Assembly (NCBI RefSeq): GCF_004367585.1
Contig: NZ_CP038015.1
Location: 2,176,001-2,240,000 of the forward strand
Length of the DNA stretch: 64,000 nucleotides
Direction of reading: 5' to 3'
Origin: Paenisporosarcina antarctica
Lineage (GTDB): Bacteria; Bacillota; Bacilli; Bacillales_A; Planococcaceae
In this document: positions 6,720-14,658 of the stretch, piece after piece
Numbering within the stretch: position 1 is the first letter of the stretch
Layout: the number at the start of each line of letters is the position of its first letter
Notes under the pieces: generated by a model
Database searches by the model: none
Told to the model about the DNA's origin: nothing
What the model saw: only the letters and a program-made list of their open reading frames with translations
Translations under genes and position numbers: made by a program

Positions 6720-9136
6720 TTTTGGACCTCCCCTTTCAAACGCAATTCTGGTAAACGCGTATACTCATCTCCGTTAGAAGATTGTTTATTCACTTTAAAC
6801 TGAACTTTTCCTTCAGTTGTAATGTATTGATTAACATTTTCACTAATCATAAATCTTCCGCTTTTTACTTCTTCAAATGCTTTCGTAGAAACATTATAAA
6901 TCTCGACGGAAATTGAAGAAGTATCTGTATTGGCAAGTTGTAATTCAGTCCAATTGACTAGATCTAACGGAATATTAGTCGGCATATTCAATTCATATCG
7001 GTAAGATCCATTTTCCATCATCCACTCAAAATTACTTTCACCCATTTGTTCATAATAAGATGATGATTCTTCTGAACTAACTTCAATTTCAAATGAAGTA
7101 GCTGGTAGTGTAAATTTTCCAGCGAAAATAGTCTCCGGTGTAAAAGGTTGATACACAACATTAATTGCTGACATCTCTGCACGTGAGTCTGTTAATTTGA
7201 CAGGCACAATAGCATCTTCTGTATGTGCAACAATGGCAGGTTCAGTTGATTGTTCACTGGTCATTTGAGATAATCGAATTAAACTATTTTTTCTTTCTTT
7301 TGGTAAATCACTTGCTTTCATCATTTGCGATGAACCCATGTATTGTGAACCTGACGCAGAAGCAATAGGTAACAAAATTGCAGAACCAATCGATTCATTT
7401 ACTTGGATGGATTCATTGGGTGCTAAATCACCAAGCACAATCATTTTCGTGCCTGACCATATTGCTACATCTTTTAATGCAAATGGAAACTCGTTTTTTA
7501 TCGATCCACGAACAATCCCACTTTCCACTGTTAAGTCGATTGCAAAATTTCCGACATCCTTAATTTTGGACTCGCCTAATATAGTCGATACAGACCAATA
7601 TCCTACGTCACGTATGGTTAAATGATTTTTATTTGCACTTTCTTGCAAAATAGAAGTTGCCTGTACACTCCCATTAGATGATGAAAAAGAATTCATTCGT
7701 TTAGTTGCCACCATTGTTGTCCCTGTTTCAGCTTCGAAAGTAAAATTACCACTGCGATTAGACAACAAAGATTCTAAATAATAACCCGAAAGACTAGCAT
7801 CTTCTTGAACTTCATATAAACTTACTTGTTGAATCTGAGGGCGAACAAGACGATCTTTTGCTCCGTATGCGAAAATTGACGCTGATGCCAACACAGAAAT
7901 AGCCGGAATAATCCACCATGCATGCTCTCTCTTATCTTTCCTTTTCAATAAAAGATATAATAATGGCCCAACCAAAATAATATAAAGAATAACAATTGCA
8001 ATCATGAATGGAGTTGACACTTGGAATGAAGGGAATAATTCATTCGTTTGTCCTACTTCATAAGTCATTGACTCTTTAATCCCTTGATTTCCATAACTCA
8101 TGTTAATTGGTGTTACAGAACCTACATTTGCTTTTTTTATTAATTCATTTATAAATGTTGTAGCATTATCTTCTTTTGAAAATGGTTCATCTCCAAGTGA
8201 GAATGAAGTTTGAATAATTGCACCTTTTCCAAGCGTTTTTGATGCTGCGAGGGGTTGATTTTCTGATTGCATTAACAAACGAGACTCAGTATTTAATGTT
8301 GCTTTGAACGCAGGGATATTTTCAGCAAATTCTTTTTTATTTGCAAAACTAGCTAGGACGTCTTTAGAAATTTCTGTACGCTCATCCATTAAAGTAAGTG
8401 GTAAGTGAGAAGATATAAGACCTAACTCAGCAGCTGTATTGTCTGATGCGCCTACAATAAAAACGCCACCAGTTTGAATCCATTGTATAATTGCATTTTG
8501 CGTATTTTCAGGTAAATCGGCTAATACAAACTCATCTACTACTAAAAAATTGGCAGCACCATAGGCAGCGGTTGTTGTAGGGAAGTCAAAATCTTTTAAT
8601 TGCGCAAGGTGAATGACTTGTGTGTCTGACATATTATTAAGTTTTATTGTAGAAAAAGGTTTTAAACGATCTGCACTTTCGGTAAGTGTTAAAATAAAAT
8701 TCGAAGAAGGATCATAAAAATTAGGTTTTATATTTTTATTCCCTTTGTATTCAACTTCTTTACCTTTCTCCCAACTATCTTGGTAAAAATAAAACATTTG
8801 TGTGCTAGTTCCAGAATAAGTATAGTCTTCTGATAATCCTGGTAAAGACAAATTAAGGGTTTTCGTTTCTCCTGAACCAATCGTAAAAGGAATAGCTTTT
8901 GCAGAACCAACAGTATAAGACTCCGAATAATCAATGACCAGGTCGCCAGAAAATTCATCGCCATTATTCACGACTGTTATCGTGAGCGGAAACCCTAGAC
9001 CATGCTTTGCTTTATTTTGGAATCCCGCTTTAGCTTGTACATTTAATTGTGGTGCAGCGGTGGCTTCTATTAATGGAACAAAACTAAGTAGTACTAATAT
9101 ACTTAACGCGAAAAACCACCGAATACTTTTCTTCAT
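6716..9136 (-). CDS. Large membrane-anchored protein with extracytoplasmic domains, partner of an ABC-2 transporter
   Basis: An 806-aa protein with no symbol that I recognise. It has a signal sequence (residues 1-28, ending EATAA) and a beta-rich region. Residues about 190-240 look like a class I amidotransferase-like Rossmann segment (FLVVDEF, IIQWIQTGGVFIVGAS). Two membrane helices follow near 379-400 and 405-425, separated by a basic KRKDKREH loop. A second long extracytoplasmic beta-rich part makes up the C-terminal half. The layout resembles GldG or DUF4350-like components encoded beside ABC-2 permeases. It is first in the operon, with GGGGGAAG before the ATG, and overlaps the ATPase gene by four bases. 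It may act as a substrate-binding or assembly scaffold; the role is inferred from position. Confidence 0.75.
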   Translation of the reverse strand: MKKSIRWFFALSILVLLSFVPLIEATAAPQLNVQAKAGFQNKAKHGLGFPLTITVVNNGDEFSGDLVIDYSESYTVGSAKAIPFTIGSGETKTLNLSLPGLSEDYTYSGTSTQMFYFYQDSWEKGKEVEYKGNKNIKPNFYDPSSNFILTLTESADRLKPFSTIKLNNMSDTQVIHLAQLKDFDFPTTTAAYGAANFLVVDEFVLADLPENTQNAIIQWIQTGGVFIVGASDNTAAELGLISSHLPLTLMDERTEISKDVLASFANKKEFAENIPAFKATLNTESRLLMQSENQPLAASKTLGKGAIIQTSFSLGDEPFSKEDNATTFINELIKKANVGSVTPINMSYGNQGIKESMTYEVGQTNELFPSFQVSTPFMIAIVILYIILVGPLLYLLLKRKDKREHAWWIIPAISVLASASIFAYGAKDRLVRPQIQQVSLYEVQEDASLSGYYLESLLSNRSGNFTFEAETGTTMVATKRMNSFSSSNGSVQATSILQESANKNHLTIRDVGYWSVSTILGESKIKDVGNFAIDLTVESGIVRGSIKNEFPFALKDVAIWSGTKMIVLGDLAPNESIQVNESIGSAILLPIASASGSQYMGSSQMMKASDLPKERKNSLIRLSQMTSEQSTEPAIVAHTEDAIVPVKLTDSRAEMSAINVVYQPFTPETIFAGKFTLPATSFEIEVSSEESSSYYEQMGESNFEWMMENGSYRYELNMPTNIPLDLVNWTELQLANTDTSSISVEIYNVSTKAFEEVKSGRFMISENVNQYITTEGKVQFKVNKQSSNGDEYTRLPELRLKGEVQK

Positions 9137-9200
9137 ATTTCTTCCCCCTTGTCTATATATTAACTAGTACGAAATGGCTACGTATAAGTTCCGAAAAATC

Positions 9201-9234
9201 AAAAAAATCATGATAACTAAAATTTATCATGATT
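9201..9234 (-). terminator. Terminator after the holin gene
   Basis: An eleven-base AT-rich perfect stem (9206-9216 with 9224-9234) followed by seven T on the minus strand, 21 bases past the holin stop. Confidence 0.85.
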
Positions 9235-9254
9235 TCAAAGTGAACGTATATCAT

Positions 9255-9662
9255 TTAATCTTTTTTGTCTTTTGGTAGTTCGTCCTTCGCTAACTGCTCA
9301 ATATACTTAGTAATAGATTTTGGAATCGGTACACCGATATGATAAAGGTTTTCTATAATTGATAGCCCCTCCATTCCAATATAAAAATAAATAGCGATTG
9401 TTTTGAACACTGGAACATTCGAGGTTGTTAGCAAATCTAACCAATTCGCTAGAATAATAACTAACATAATAGAGGCTTTTCTTAGGAATCCTTTGAACCC
9501 CATTTTCGAGTTGAGTTTGCCTTTAATGAGCGCTTTGATTACCCCGGTAACAATATCTAATACCATAAACACAACGAGTATTGTCAGCAACATTTGCCAT
9601 CCCCCAATTAAAAACATGAACCATGTTCCTAAGACTGAAATGATAAATAAGCTTTTTTCCAC
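9255..9662 (-). CDS. Phage-type holin (TcdE/phi29-related holin family)
   Basis: A 135-aa protein with three hydrophobic segments: ISVLGTWFMFLIGG, LLTILVVFMVLDIVTGVIKAL and ASIMLVIILANWLDLL. The DIVTGVIKALIKGKLNSKMGFKGFLRK stretch is characteristic of the holin_4 (TcdE, Cph1) family, which permeabilises the membrane for lysin or toxin export. The start is the GTG at 9662, which follows GAGGAGGTG; the longer frame from 9758 has no such site. The tail is charged (AKDELPKDKKD). No endolysin or other phage gene lies next to it, so it is either a domesticated holin or the last gene of a vanished prophage. An intrinsic terminator sits in its leader. Confidence 0.85.
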   Translation of the reverse strand: MEKSLFIISVLGTWFMFLIGGWQMLLTILVVFMVLDIVTGVIKALIKGKLNSKMGFKGFLRKASIMLVIILANWLDLLTTSNVPVFKTIAIYFYIGMEGLSIIENLYHIGVPIPKSITKYIEQLAKDELPKDKKD

Positions 9663-9700
9663 TATAAACACCTCCTCAAAATTTAAAAAGTGAGCATATA

Positions 9701-9725
9701 AAAAAGCCCCTCTTTTGAAGGACTT
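9701..9725 (-). terminator. Hairpin with T run in the holin leader
   Basis: An eight-base stem containing two G-T pairs (9704-9711 with 9718-9725) and six T on the minus strand, about 40 bases upstream of the holin start. It may end transcription arriving from upstream or attenuate the holin gene. Confidence 0.6.
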
Positions 9726-9963
9726 CGAGCATGTATTCGGCATGTGAAATCCGTACAATTAGTTGGTTATTTATTAGCCATAAATTTATTGATTGATACC
9801 TGTTATGGTCAAAAACGCCAACTAAATTATCCTTCAGATTAGTATATGATGTTGAGTCTAGTAATGACGCTATTATTTCTAAATTAAAACAACTTTAATT
9901 CTACTTAGGTAAAGAACACGAGTAATTTTTTATAATATTTTGCGAATTTCGATTTTCATAATT

Positions 9964-10005
9964 AAAAACCTTCATTTTATATTCAAACATAAAATGAAGG
10001 TTTTT
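9964..10005. terminator. Bidirectional terminator after dapL
   Basis: A seventeen-base perfect stem (9964-9980 with 9989-10005) flanked by A/T runs, 22 bases past the dapL stop. Confidence 0.88.
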
Positions 10006-10026
10006 TTTATTTAAAATTGAATTTAT

Positions 10027-11148
10027 TTAAAGAGAGCGTATATATGATTCTGCAAAAGGGACGAGATAATCAATCACTTTTTCATCTGGATTGAGCTTGG
10101 CGTTGTGTAAACCATATGAAGAATCAATACCCGCCCAAAATAACAAGCCTGGAATTTCTTGTAAGAAGAATCCGAAGTCTTCACCTGTCATCGCCGCATC
10201 ACATAGTATAGAAACTGTTGATTCATCTAGCTTAGCAAACGACAAAAACTCTGATGTAATATCTGGAGTGTTGAAAACTTGATAATATCCTGAACCATAG
10301 TCAATTTCAACTTTACATTCAAAAGCAATTTCGGTCGCTCTACTCAATGCTTCAATTCTATTTTTCACCGTTTGCATCGTTTTCGCATCCATCGTACGGA
10401 TCGTTCCTTCTAATCTTGCGTGACCTGAAATAATATTTTGAACCGTCCCAGAAGTCATCTTACCAATCGTCACTACTGCTGAATCAAGAGGATTGATGGA
10501 GCGACTAACAATAGTTTGAAGTTGCATCAAAAGACTAGCAGCAGCTATTGTCATATCTTTTGTTCGGTGTGGAAATGCCGCATGTCCTTCAACACCATGA
10601 AGATCCATAAATAATTCTGACGTATTCGCAAACAATAAGCCGGGACGAGTTGCAATAGTGCCAACAGGATACTCCGGAGCGACATGGAAAGCTAAAATCA
10701 CATCCGGTAGTAAATCTTGATGGTGTTCTTTTAACCACTCGCGCATTGGCAGTGCTCCACCTGGACCTTCTTCAGCAGGTTGGAAAAGGAAAACCATTGA
10801 ATCGTTAATTGGTGCTTTATTAATTTGTCGTAACAGTCCTAGTGCGACTGTCATATGTATATCATGTCCACATGCATGCATATACCCTTCATGGGTTGAT
10901 TGAAAAGATAGAGAGGTCTGTTCACTTATTGGAAGACCATCCATATCCGTTCTCCATCCAATCGTTTTCTTTGGATTTAGACCTTTAACATGGACCACAA
11001 TGCCTGTTCTCCACTTCACAATTGTTAAACGTTGTTGATTTAGCGCATGAATTTCTTCTAATAAATAGGCTTGTGTCTTAAATTCTTGAAAACCTATCTC
11101 AGGAATTTGATGTAATTCACGTCGTATTTGTTGAAGAGTTTTCATCAT
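10027..11148 (-). CDS. dapL: N-acetyldiaminopimelate deacetylase
   Basis: A 373-aa M20-family metal hydrolase that removes acetate from N-acetyl-LL-diaminopimelate in the acetylase branch of lysine and cell-wall diaminopimelate synthesis. Metal-binding residues are visible: Cys93 and His95 in MHACGHDIH, and Glu126-Glu127 in FQPAEEGPGG. Later ones are HGVEGHAAFPH and the C-terminal GLHNAKL. The protein is collinear with B. subtilis YkuR/DapL. It starts six bases after the dapH stop, and the AGGA ribosome binding site overlaps that stop codon. Two adjacent ATGs (11148 and 11145) are equally usable. M20 relatives include hippurate and aminoacylase enzymes, but adjacency to dapH decides the call. 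Confidence 0.96.
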   Translation of the reverse strand: MMKTLQQIRRELHQIPEIGFQEFKTQAYLLEEIHALNQQRLTIVKWRTGIVVHVKGLNPKKTIGWRTDMDGLPISEQTSLSFQSTHEGYMHACGHDIHMTVALGLLRQINKAPINDSMVFLFQPAEEGPGGALPMREWLKEHHQDLLPDVILAFHVAPEYPVGTIATRPGLLFANTSELFMDLHGVEGHAAFPHRTKDMTIAAASLLMQLQTIVSRSINPLDSAVVTIGKMTSGTVQNIISGHARLEGTIRTMDAKTMQTVKNRIEALSRATEIAFECKVEIDYGSGYYQVFNTPDITSEFLSFAKLDESTVSILCDAAMTGEDFGFFLQEIPGLLFWAGIDSSYGLHNAKLNPDEKVIDYLVPFAESYIRSL

Positions 11149-11154
11149 CGTTTC

Positions 11155-11868
11155 CTACAATTGACGAAGTTCGTGCATAATTTCAGTTTTCGATTTCGTT
11201 TTATCATCAATTTCTTTAATAACTTTAGCTGGCATTCCAGCAACTACCGTATAAGGAGGAACATCTTTTGTAACAATCGCGCCGGCTGCAACAACTGAAC
11301 CTTTTCCAATTTTCACACCTTCTAAAACTACAGCGTTGGCACCAATAAGAACATCGTCTTCCACTATTACTGGCATAGCTGAAGGAGGCTCAATCACACC
11401 TGCTAGCACGGCGCCTGCACCGATGTGACAGTTTTTACCGACTGTAGCTCGTCCTCCTAAAATAGCACCCATATCAATCATCGTTCCGTCGCCAATTACC
11501 GCTCCAATATTAATAACAGCACCCATCATAATAATACAGTTATTACCTATTTCTACTTGGTCACGAATAAAAGCACCTGGTTCTATACGAGAGTTAATCC
11601 CTTTTAAATCTACTAATGGAATCGCAGAGTTACGACAATCATTTTCAACGACCATGTCCGTAATTCTATCTTTATACGTAGCTAAAGCTGGTTCAATTTC
11701 AGACCATTCACCGAATAACACAAGTGAATTTCCTTCTCCAAACACTTTTGTATTTTCACCGAAAGATATCTCTTTTAAGTCTTTACCATTTACATAAACC
11801 TTTACAGGTGTTGATTTTTTAGCGTGTTGAATATAAGAAATAATTTCGTATGCATCCATTTGTTTCAT
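11155..11868 (-). CDS. dapH: Tetrahydrodipicolinate N-acetyltransferase
   Basis: A 237-aa left-handed beta-helix acyltransferase that acetylates tetrahydrodipicolinate with acetyl-CoA, first step of the acetylase lysine/DAP branch. The hexapeptide-repeat region runs from about residue 88 to 210 (ARIEPGA-type start, [28 protein letters not shown] core). It is followed by [14 protein letters not shown] and the conserved tail [11 protein letters not shown]. Length and sequence match B. subtilis DapH (YkuQ). A GGAG site lies upstream of MKQMDAYE. It forms a two-gene operon with dapL, immediately downstream of ccpC. The ykuN-ykuO-ykuP genes that separate these in B. subtilis are absent. Confidence 0.97.
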   Translation of the reverse strand: MKQMDAYEIISYIQHAKKSTPVKVYVNGKDLKEISFGENTKVFGEGNSLVLFGEWSEIEPALATYKDRITDMVVENDCRNSAIPLVDLKGINSRIEPGAFIRDQVEIGNNCIIMMGAVINIGAVIGDGTMIDMGAILGGRATVGKNCHIGAGAVLAGVIEPPSAMPVIVEDDVLIGANAVVLEGVKIGKGSVVAAGAIVTKDVPPYTVVAGMPAKVIKEIDDKTKSKTEIMHELRQL

Positions 11869-11940
11869 AAGTTAATAATCTCCTTTTCTATTGCAAAATA
11901 TGGTCCTATTGTACAGGAAAGTGAGTCACAATACACGTAT

Positions 11941-12831
11941 TTAATCTGAATAATCATGCAGTTTTTTTGCATGTTCTTGCACAACATCAACAAAAGCCTC
12001 TACTTGTCGTAATTTAAAGGCTGAGTCATAGCCTATTAACCAAGTATCACGCGTCAATTCAAATTCTTCTGCTCGATTGGTTAAGGCAATTTTATTAACT
12101 TTTTCTAACCCATTTAGTGTAATTGAAGGTAATATCGCATAACCAATTCCATTTAACGCCATTTGTTTGCATGTCTCAATTTGATCTACTGTTATTTGAC
12201 GCCTTGGACTTGAAGAAAAATGCCTTTGCCACCATGCTTGAATTTCTTGGTAATAGTTTGAGTCACTTTTAAATTGAATAAAAGGTCGGTCAGTTGACAA
12301 CACATCTTGAACTTCTTTCAATTCTTGGTCTACTAAATAAAGAGTATCACGAAATAAGTGAATTTTTGTACCTTTCCACTCTGTATGGCCTCTGACAATC
12401 CCAATATGTGCTTCTCCATCGTAAAGGGCTTTGACAATTTCTGAGCTCCATCCTGTAATTAGAGAAATCTTTGCTTCAGGGTACTTCGTGACAAAATCTT
12501 TTAATACCATAGGCAACCAATTTTGGCCAACAATAGAAGCGCAAGCAATTTTCAATGTTCCATGAACCTTTGAGGTTAATGAATGAATGATTTCAAAAAT
12601 TTCTTCTTGCTTAGCAATGCTATCAATAGCAAATTGGATCACAATTTCACCAGCAGGAGTAGCTGTAAGTCCTTTTTGAGATCGGAGAAATAGCTGTGCA
12701 CCCCATTCTTTTTCAATTGATTGAAGACGTTGGGATAGTGCAGGTTGAGACAGGAAAAGTCGTTCCGCAGCTTTTCTCATATTGCGTTCTTCTGAAAGAA
12801 TTTTAATGATTTGTGATTCATTTGTTGTCAC
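11941..12831 (-). CDS. ccpC: LysR-type regulator CcpC
   Basis: A 296-aa LysR-family regulator. The N-terminal winged helix (NMRKAAERLFLSQPALSQRLQ) and a long collinear effector domain (LITGWSSEIVKALY, VDQIETCKQMALNGIGYAILPS, RDTWLIGYDSAF) match B. subtilis CcpC. That protein represses aconitase and citrate synthase genes and responds to citrate. I place the start at the GTG at 12831 rather than the GTG at 12840. It gives sixteen residues before NMRKAAE, as in B. subtilis, and a better distance from AAAGGG. It lies between darB and dapH, as in the ykuL-ykuM-ykuQ order. Target sites (citB, citZ) are outside the window. Confidence 0.93.
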   Translation of the reverse strand: MTTNESQIIKILSEERNMRKAAERLFLSQPALSQRLQSIEKEWGAQLFLRSQKGLTATPAGEIVIQFAIDSIAKQEEIFEIIHSLTSKVHGTLKIACASIVGQNWLPMVLKDFVTKYPEAKISLITGWSSEIVKALYDGEAHIGIVRGHTEWKGTKIHLFRDTLYLVDQELKEVQDVLSTDRPFIQFKSDSNYYQEIQAWWQRHFSSSPRRQITVDQIETCKQMALNGIGYAILPSITLNGLEKVNKIALTNRAEEFELTRDTWLIGYDSAFKLRQVEAFVDVVQEHAKKLHDYSD

Positions 12832-12884
12832 CCATTTCACACCCTTTACAGAAGTCTTCAGTTCATAATCTTGGTAATCCTTTA

Positions 12885-12916
12885 TTAAAAGAAAAAGAAG
12901 ATCTCGTATAGAGACC
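12885..12916 (-). terminator. Weak terminator between darB and ccpC
   Basis: A six-base stem (GGTCTC with GAGATC, one G-T pair) followed on the minus strand by TTCTTTTTCTTTT. It is short, so termination may be partial. Confidence 0.5.
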
Positions 12917-12936
12917 TCCGCTTATTGTTGCAACTA

Positions 12937-13377
12937 CTAATTATTTTGATACATATGTTTTTTTAGTTGTTTTAATACTACTCGTCTCGTTAATATACCT
13001 AAGAATGTTTCCTCATCATCTACTACGCATAAAAAAGGATGATTGATTAAAAGGTCTAATCCTTTTTTAAACTTTTCGTTAATATGAATGGAAGGGACAG
13101 GTGAATGCATCACAACGTCGACTTTTATATCTGGCAAACGTTCATACTCAATGTGATCTAATCCTAATATGGCATCAGTAATCATTGAGGTGCTAACTAA
13201 CCCTTTTAAACGATATTTAGAGTCTAATACCGGGATAGATGAATATCCTGTTTTGGTTAATACTAAGAGGGCATGTTCTGCACTATTTCCTACTTGCACA
13301 TGTGCAACTTTTTCTGATGAGATAATGAATTCTTCGATATGCATTTCAAAAAAATCTCTGCTTGTAACCGAAATCAT
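12937..13377 (-). CDS. darB: c-di-AMP receptor, CBS-domain protein DarB
   Basis: A 146-aa protein made of two CBS repeats (about residues 12-70 and 75-140). The strings KVAHVQVGNSAEHALLVLTK and LTRRVVLKQLKKH match B. subtilis DarB (YkuL) and Listeria CbpB. When free of c-di-AMP, DarB stimulates the (p)ppGpp synthetase Rel and pyruvate carboxylase. It therefore ties potassium and c-di-AMP status to metabolism; that function is known from the family, not visible here. GGAG lies about ten bases before the ATG. It precedes ccpC as in B. subtilis. KtrD, another c-di-AMP-linked potassium function, is encoded elsewhere in the window. Confidence 0.93.
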   Translation of the reverse strand: MISVTSRDFFEMHIEEFIISSEKVAHVQVGNSAEHALLVLTKTGYSSIPVLDSKYRLKGLVSTSMITDAILGLDHIEYERLPDIKVDVVMHSPVPSIHINEKFKKGLDLLINHPFLCVVDDEETFLGILTRRVVLKQLKKHMYQNN

Positions 13378-13477
13378 ACACTTCTACTCCTTTTTCTGTT
13401 CAACTAACAAACAGCATACTACTCTATTATCATATCATATTCTTTTACAAAACATAAAAGTAAACGTTTTAATCATA

Positions 13478-13510
13478 AATAAAACTTCTTCACCTAATAA
13501 GATGAAGAAG
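13478..13510 (-). terminator. Terminator overlapping the end of the 79-aa gene
   Basis: An eight-base stem CTTCTTCA/TGAAGAAG (13485-13492 with 13503-13510) and a T-rich tail on the minus strand. The stop codon of the upstream gene lies in the loop. Confidence 0.7.
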
Positions 13511-13733
13511 CTACATAATAAGCTATAAGAATTGTTACAAACACAAGTGCAGTCAGGTAAACCCAAATAATTGGATTTAGTACAAAAGGATGTTCTTTCA
13601 TAGTTTGTGGAATTGGTGAATCATTTACTTCCTGCCGTTTCCTATCAAACACCATAATTCTCCAAGTTGCGTAAAACCCAATCCCGCTTATAATGAAAAT
13701 TACGAAAACCAATGGCCACGCCCATATACCCAT
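13494..13733 (-). CDS. Small two-helix membrane protein (unknown function)
   Basis: A 79-aa protein with a helix at residues 4-24 (AWPLVFVIFIISGIGFYATW). A charged cytoplasmic-looking loop follows (FDRKRQEVNDSPIPQTMKEH), then a second helix at 52-74 (IIWVYLTALVFVTILIAYYV). AAAGGGTAGG precedes the ATG. The gene has its own terminator, and codon use is like that of its neighbours. I do not recognise a family. It sits between fadH and darB without overlap, so context gives no role. Confidence 0.7.
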   Translation of the reverse strand: MGIWAWPLVFVIFIISGIGFYATWRIMVFDRKRQEVNDSPIPQTMKEHPFVLNPIIWVYLTALVFVTILIAYYVASSSY

Positions 13734-13793
13734 AATAAATCCTACCCTTTCATTGAAGTAAGCTTAGTATGGGTAGTTTCAAGAATTTTAAGC

Positions 13794-14564
13794 TTAAAAT
13801 GGGAATTTATTTAACCACTGACCGCCATCCATTGTGACAATTTCACCATTCATGTAAGCTCCTTTTTCTGAAAGCATAAATGCAGCAAGATCTGCAATTT
13901 CTTCAGGACGTCCAAGTCGACCAAGTGGTACAGATTTAAGTGTTCGTGCAGCTGCCTCTTCAGATTCCCACAGTTTTTCAGCTCCACCAGTTCGTTCAAT
14001 AGGTCCCGGTGCTATCCCGTTTACGCGAATGCCGTACTGAGTTCCCCATTCAACCGCTAACGTTCGCGTTAATGACATTACGCCTGCCTTCGCAGCAGCA
14101 GAGTGAGCAACACCTGCTCCTGCATTCCACGCATACGTTGCTAACATATTTAGGATAGATCCTTTTGACTCTTTTTCAATCCAGTAGTTTCCGACTGCTT
14201 GTGAACAATAAAACGTTCCATTTAAAACAATGTCAATTACTGACTTCCATCCATTTGGTGATAGTTTTTCAGCATGGACAATGAAGTTACCTGCAGCATT
14301 GTTAACAAGTCCATCAATTCTTCCAAACAGCTCGTCTGCATATTGAACCATTGCCTTTACATGCTCTGGTTCACGGACATCCATTTGAAAAATGCCTACG
14401 TGACTAAAATCATGAGAAATTGCTTTTTGAGCAGTTTCCAAACGTTCTAAATCACGTCCAGTTATGACAACGTTTGCTCCTTCTTCTACAAAGCGTTTCG
14501 CCATGTAAAAACCCATTCCACTTGATCCGCCAGTAATAATAATTGTTTTATCTTTTAATAACAT
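13794..14564 (-). CDS. fadH: 2,4-dienoyl-CoA reductase-type short-chain dehydrogenase
   Basis: A 256-aa SDR enzyme. It has the nucleotide-binding motif TGGSSGMG (residues 11-18), NNAAGNF (near 88) and the 2,4-dienoyl-CoA reductase hallmark HSAAAKAG, where Ser and Lys replace the usual YxxxK. The tail is MDGGQWLNKFPF. Near-identity to B. subtilis FadH (YkuF) over long stretches (APGPIERTGGAEKL, VPLGRLGRPEEIA) supports NADPH-dependent reduction of 2,4-dienoyl-CoA in unsaturated fatty-acid beta-oxidation. GGGGGAA lies six bases before the ATG. It is a single-gene unit; no other beta-oxidation gene is near. Confidence 0.94.
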   Translation of the reverse strand: MLLKDKTIIITGGSSGMGFYMAKRFVEEGANVVITGRDLERLETAQKAISHDFSHVGIFQMDVREPEHVKAMVQYADELFGRIDGLVNNAAGNFIVHAEKLSPNGWKSVIDIVLNGTFYCSQAVGNYWIEKESKGSILNMLATYAWNAGAGVAHSAAAKAGVMSLTRTLAVEWGTQYGIRVNGIAPGPIERTGGAEKLWESEEAAARTLKSVPLGRLGRPEEIADLAAFMLSEKGAYMNGEIVTMDGGQWLNKFPF

Positions 14565-14658
14565 ACTAATTCCCCCTTTTATATTTCTGAATATTCATTC
14601 ATATACTTATTATGACATTACTATTGTACAAAAGTATATAGAAAGGGGGAGTAAATCT

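Larger units (their letters stand above)
9663..10026. other. Gap between the holin and dapL, with a possible coding remnant
   Basis: This 364-base stretch holds two terminators (9701-9725 and 9964-10005). At about 9802-9897 on the plus strand, 31 codons following a stop read ...KLSFRLVYDVESSNDAIISKLKQL and end in TAA. The sequence looks protein-like and could be the tail of a lost gene, but there is no start codon with a ribosome binding site. I assign no function. Confidence 0.4.

Noticed and set aside
9802-9897. Plus-strand protein-like tail near the holin considered as a gene
   Set aside because: Only 31 codons after a stop, no start codon with a ribosome binding site; reported only as a possible relic.
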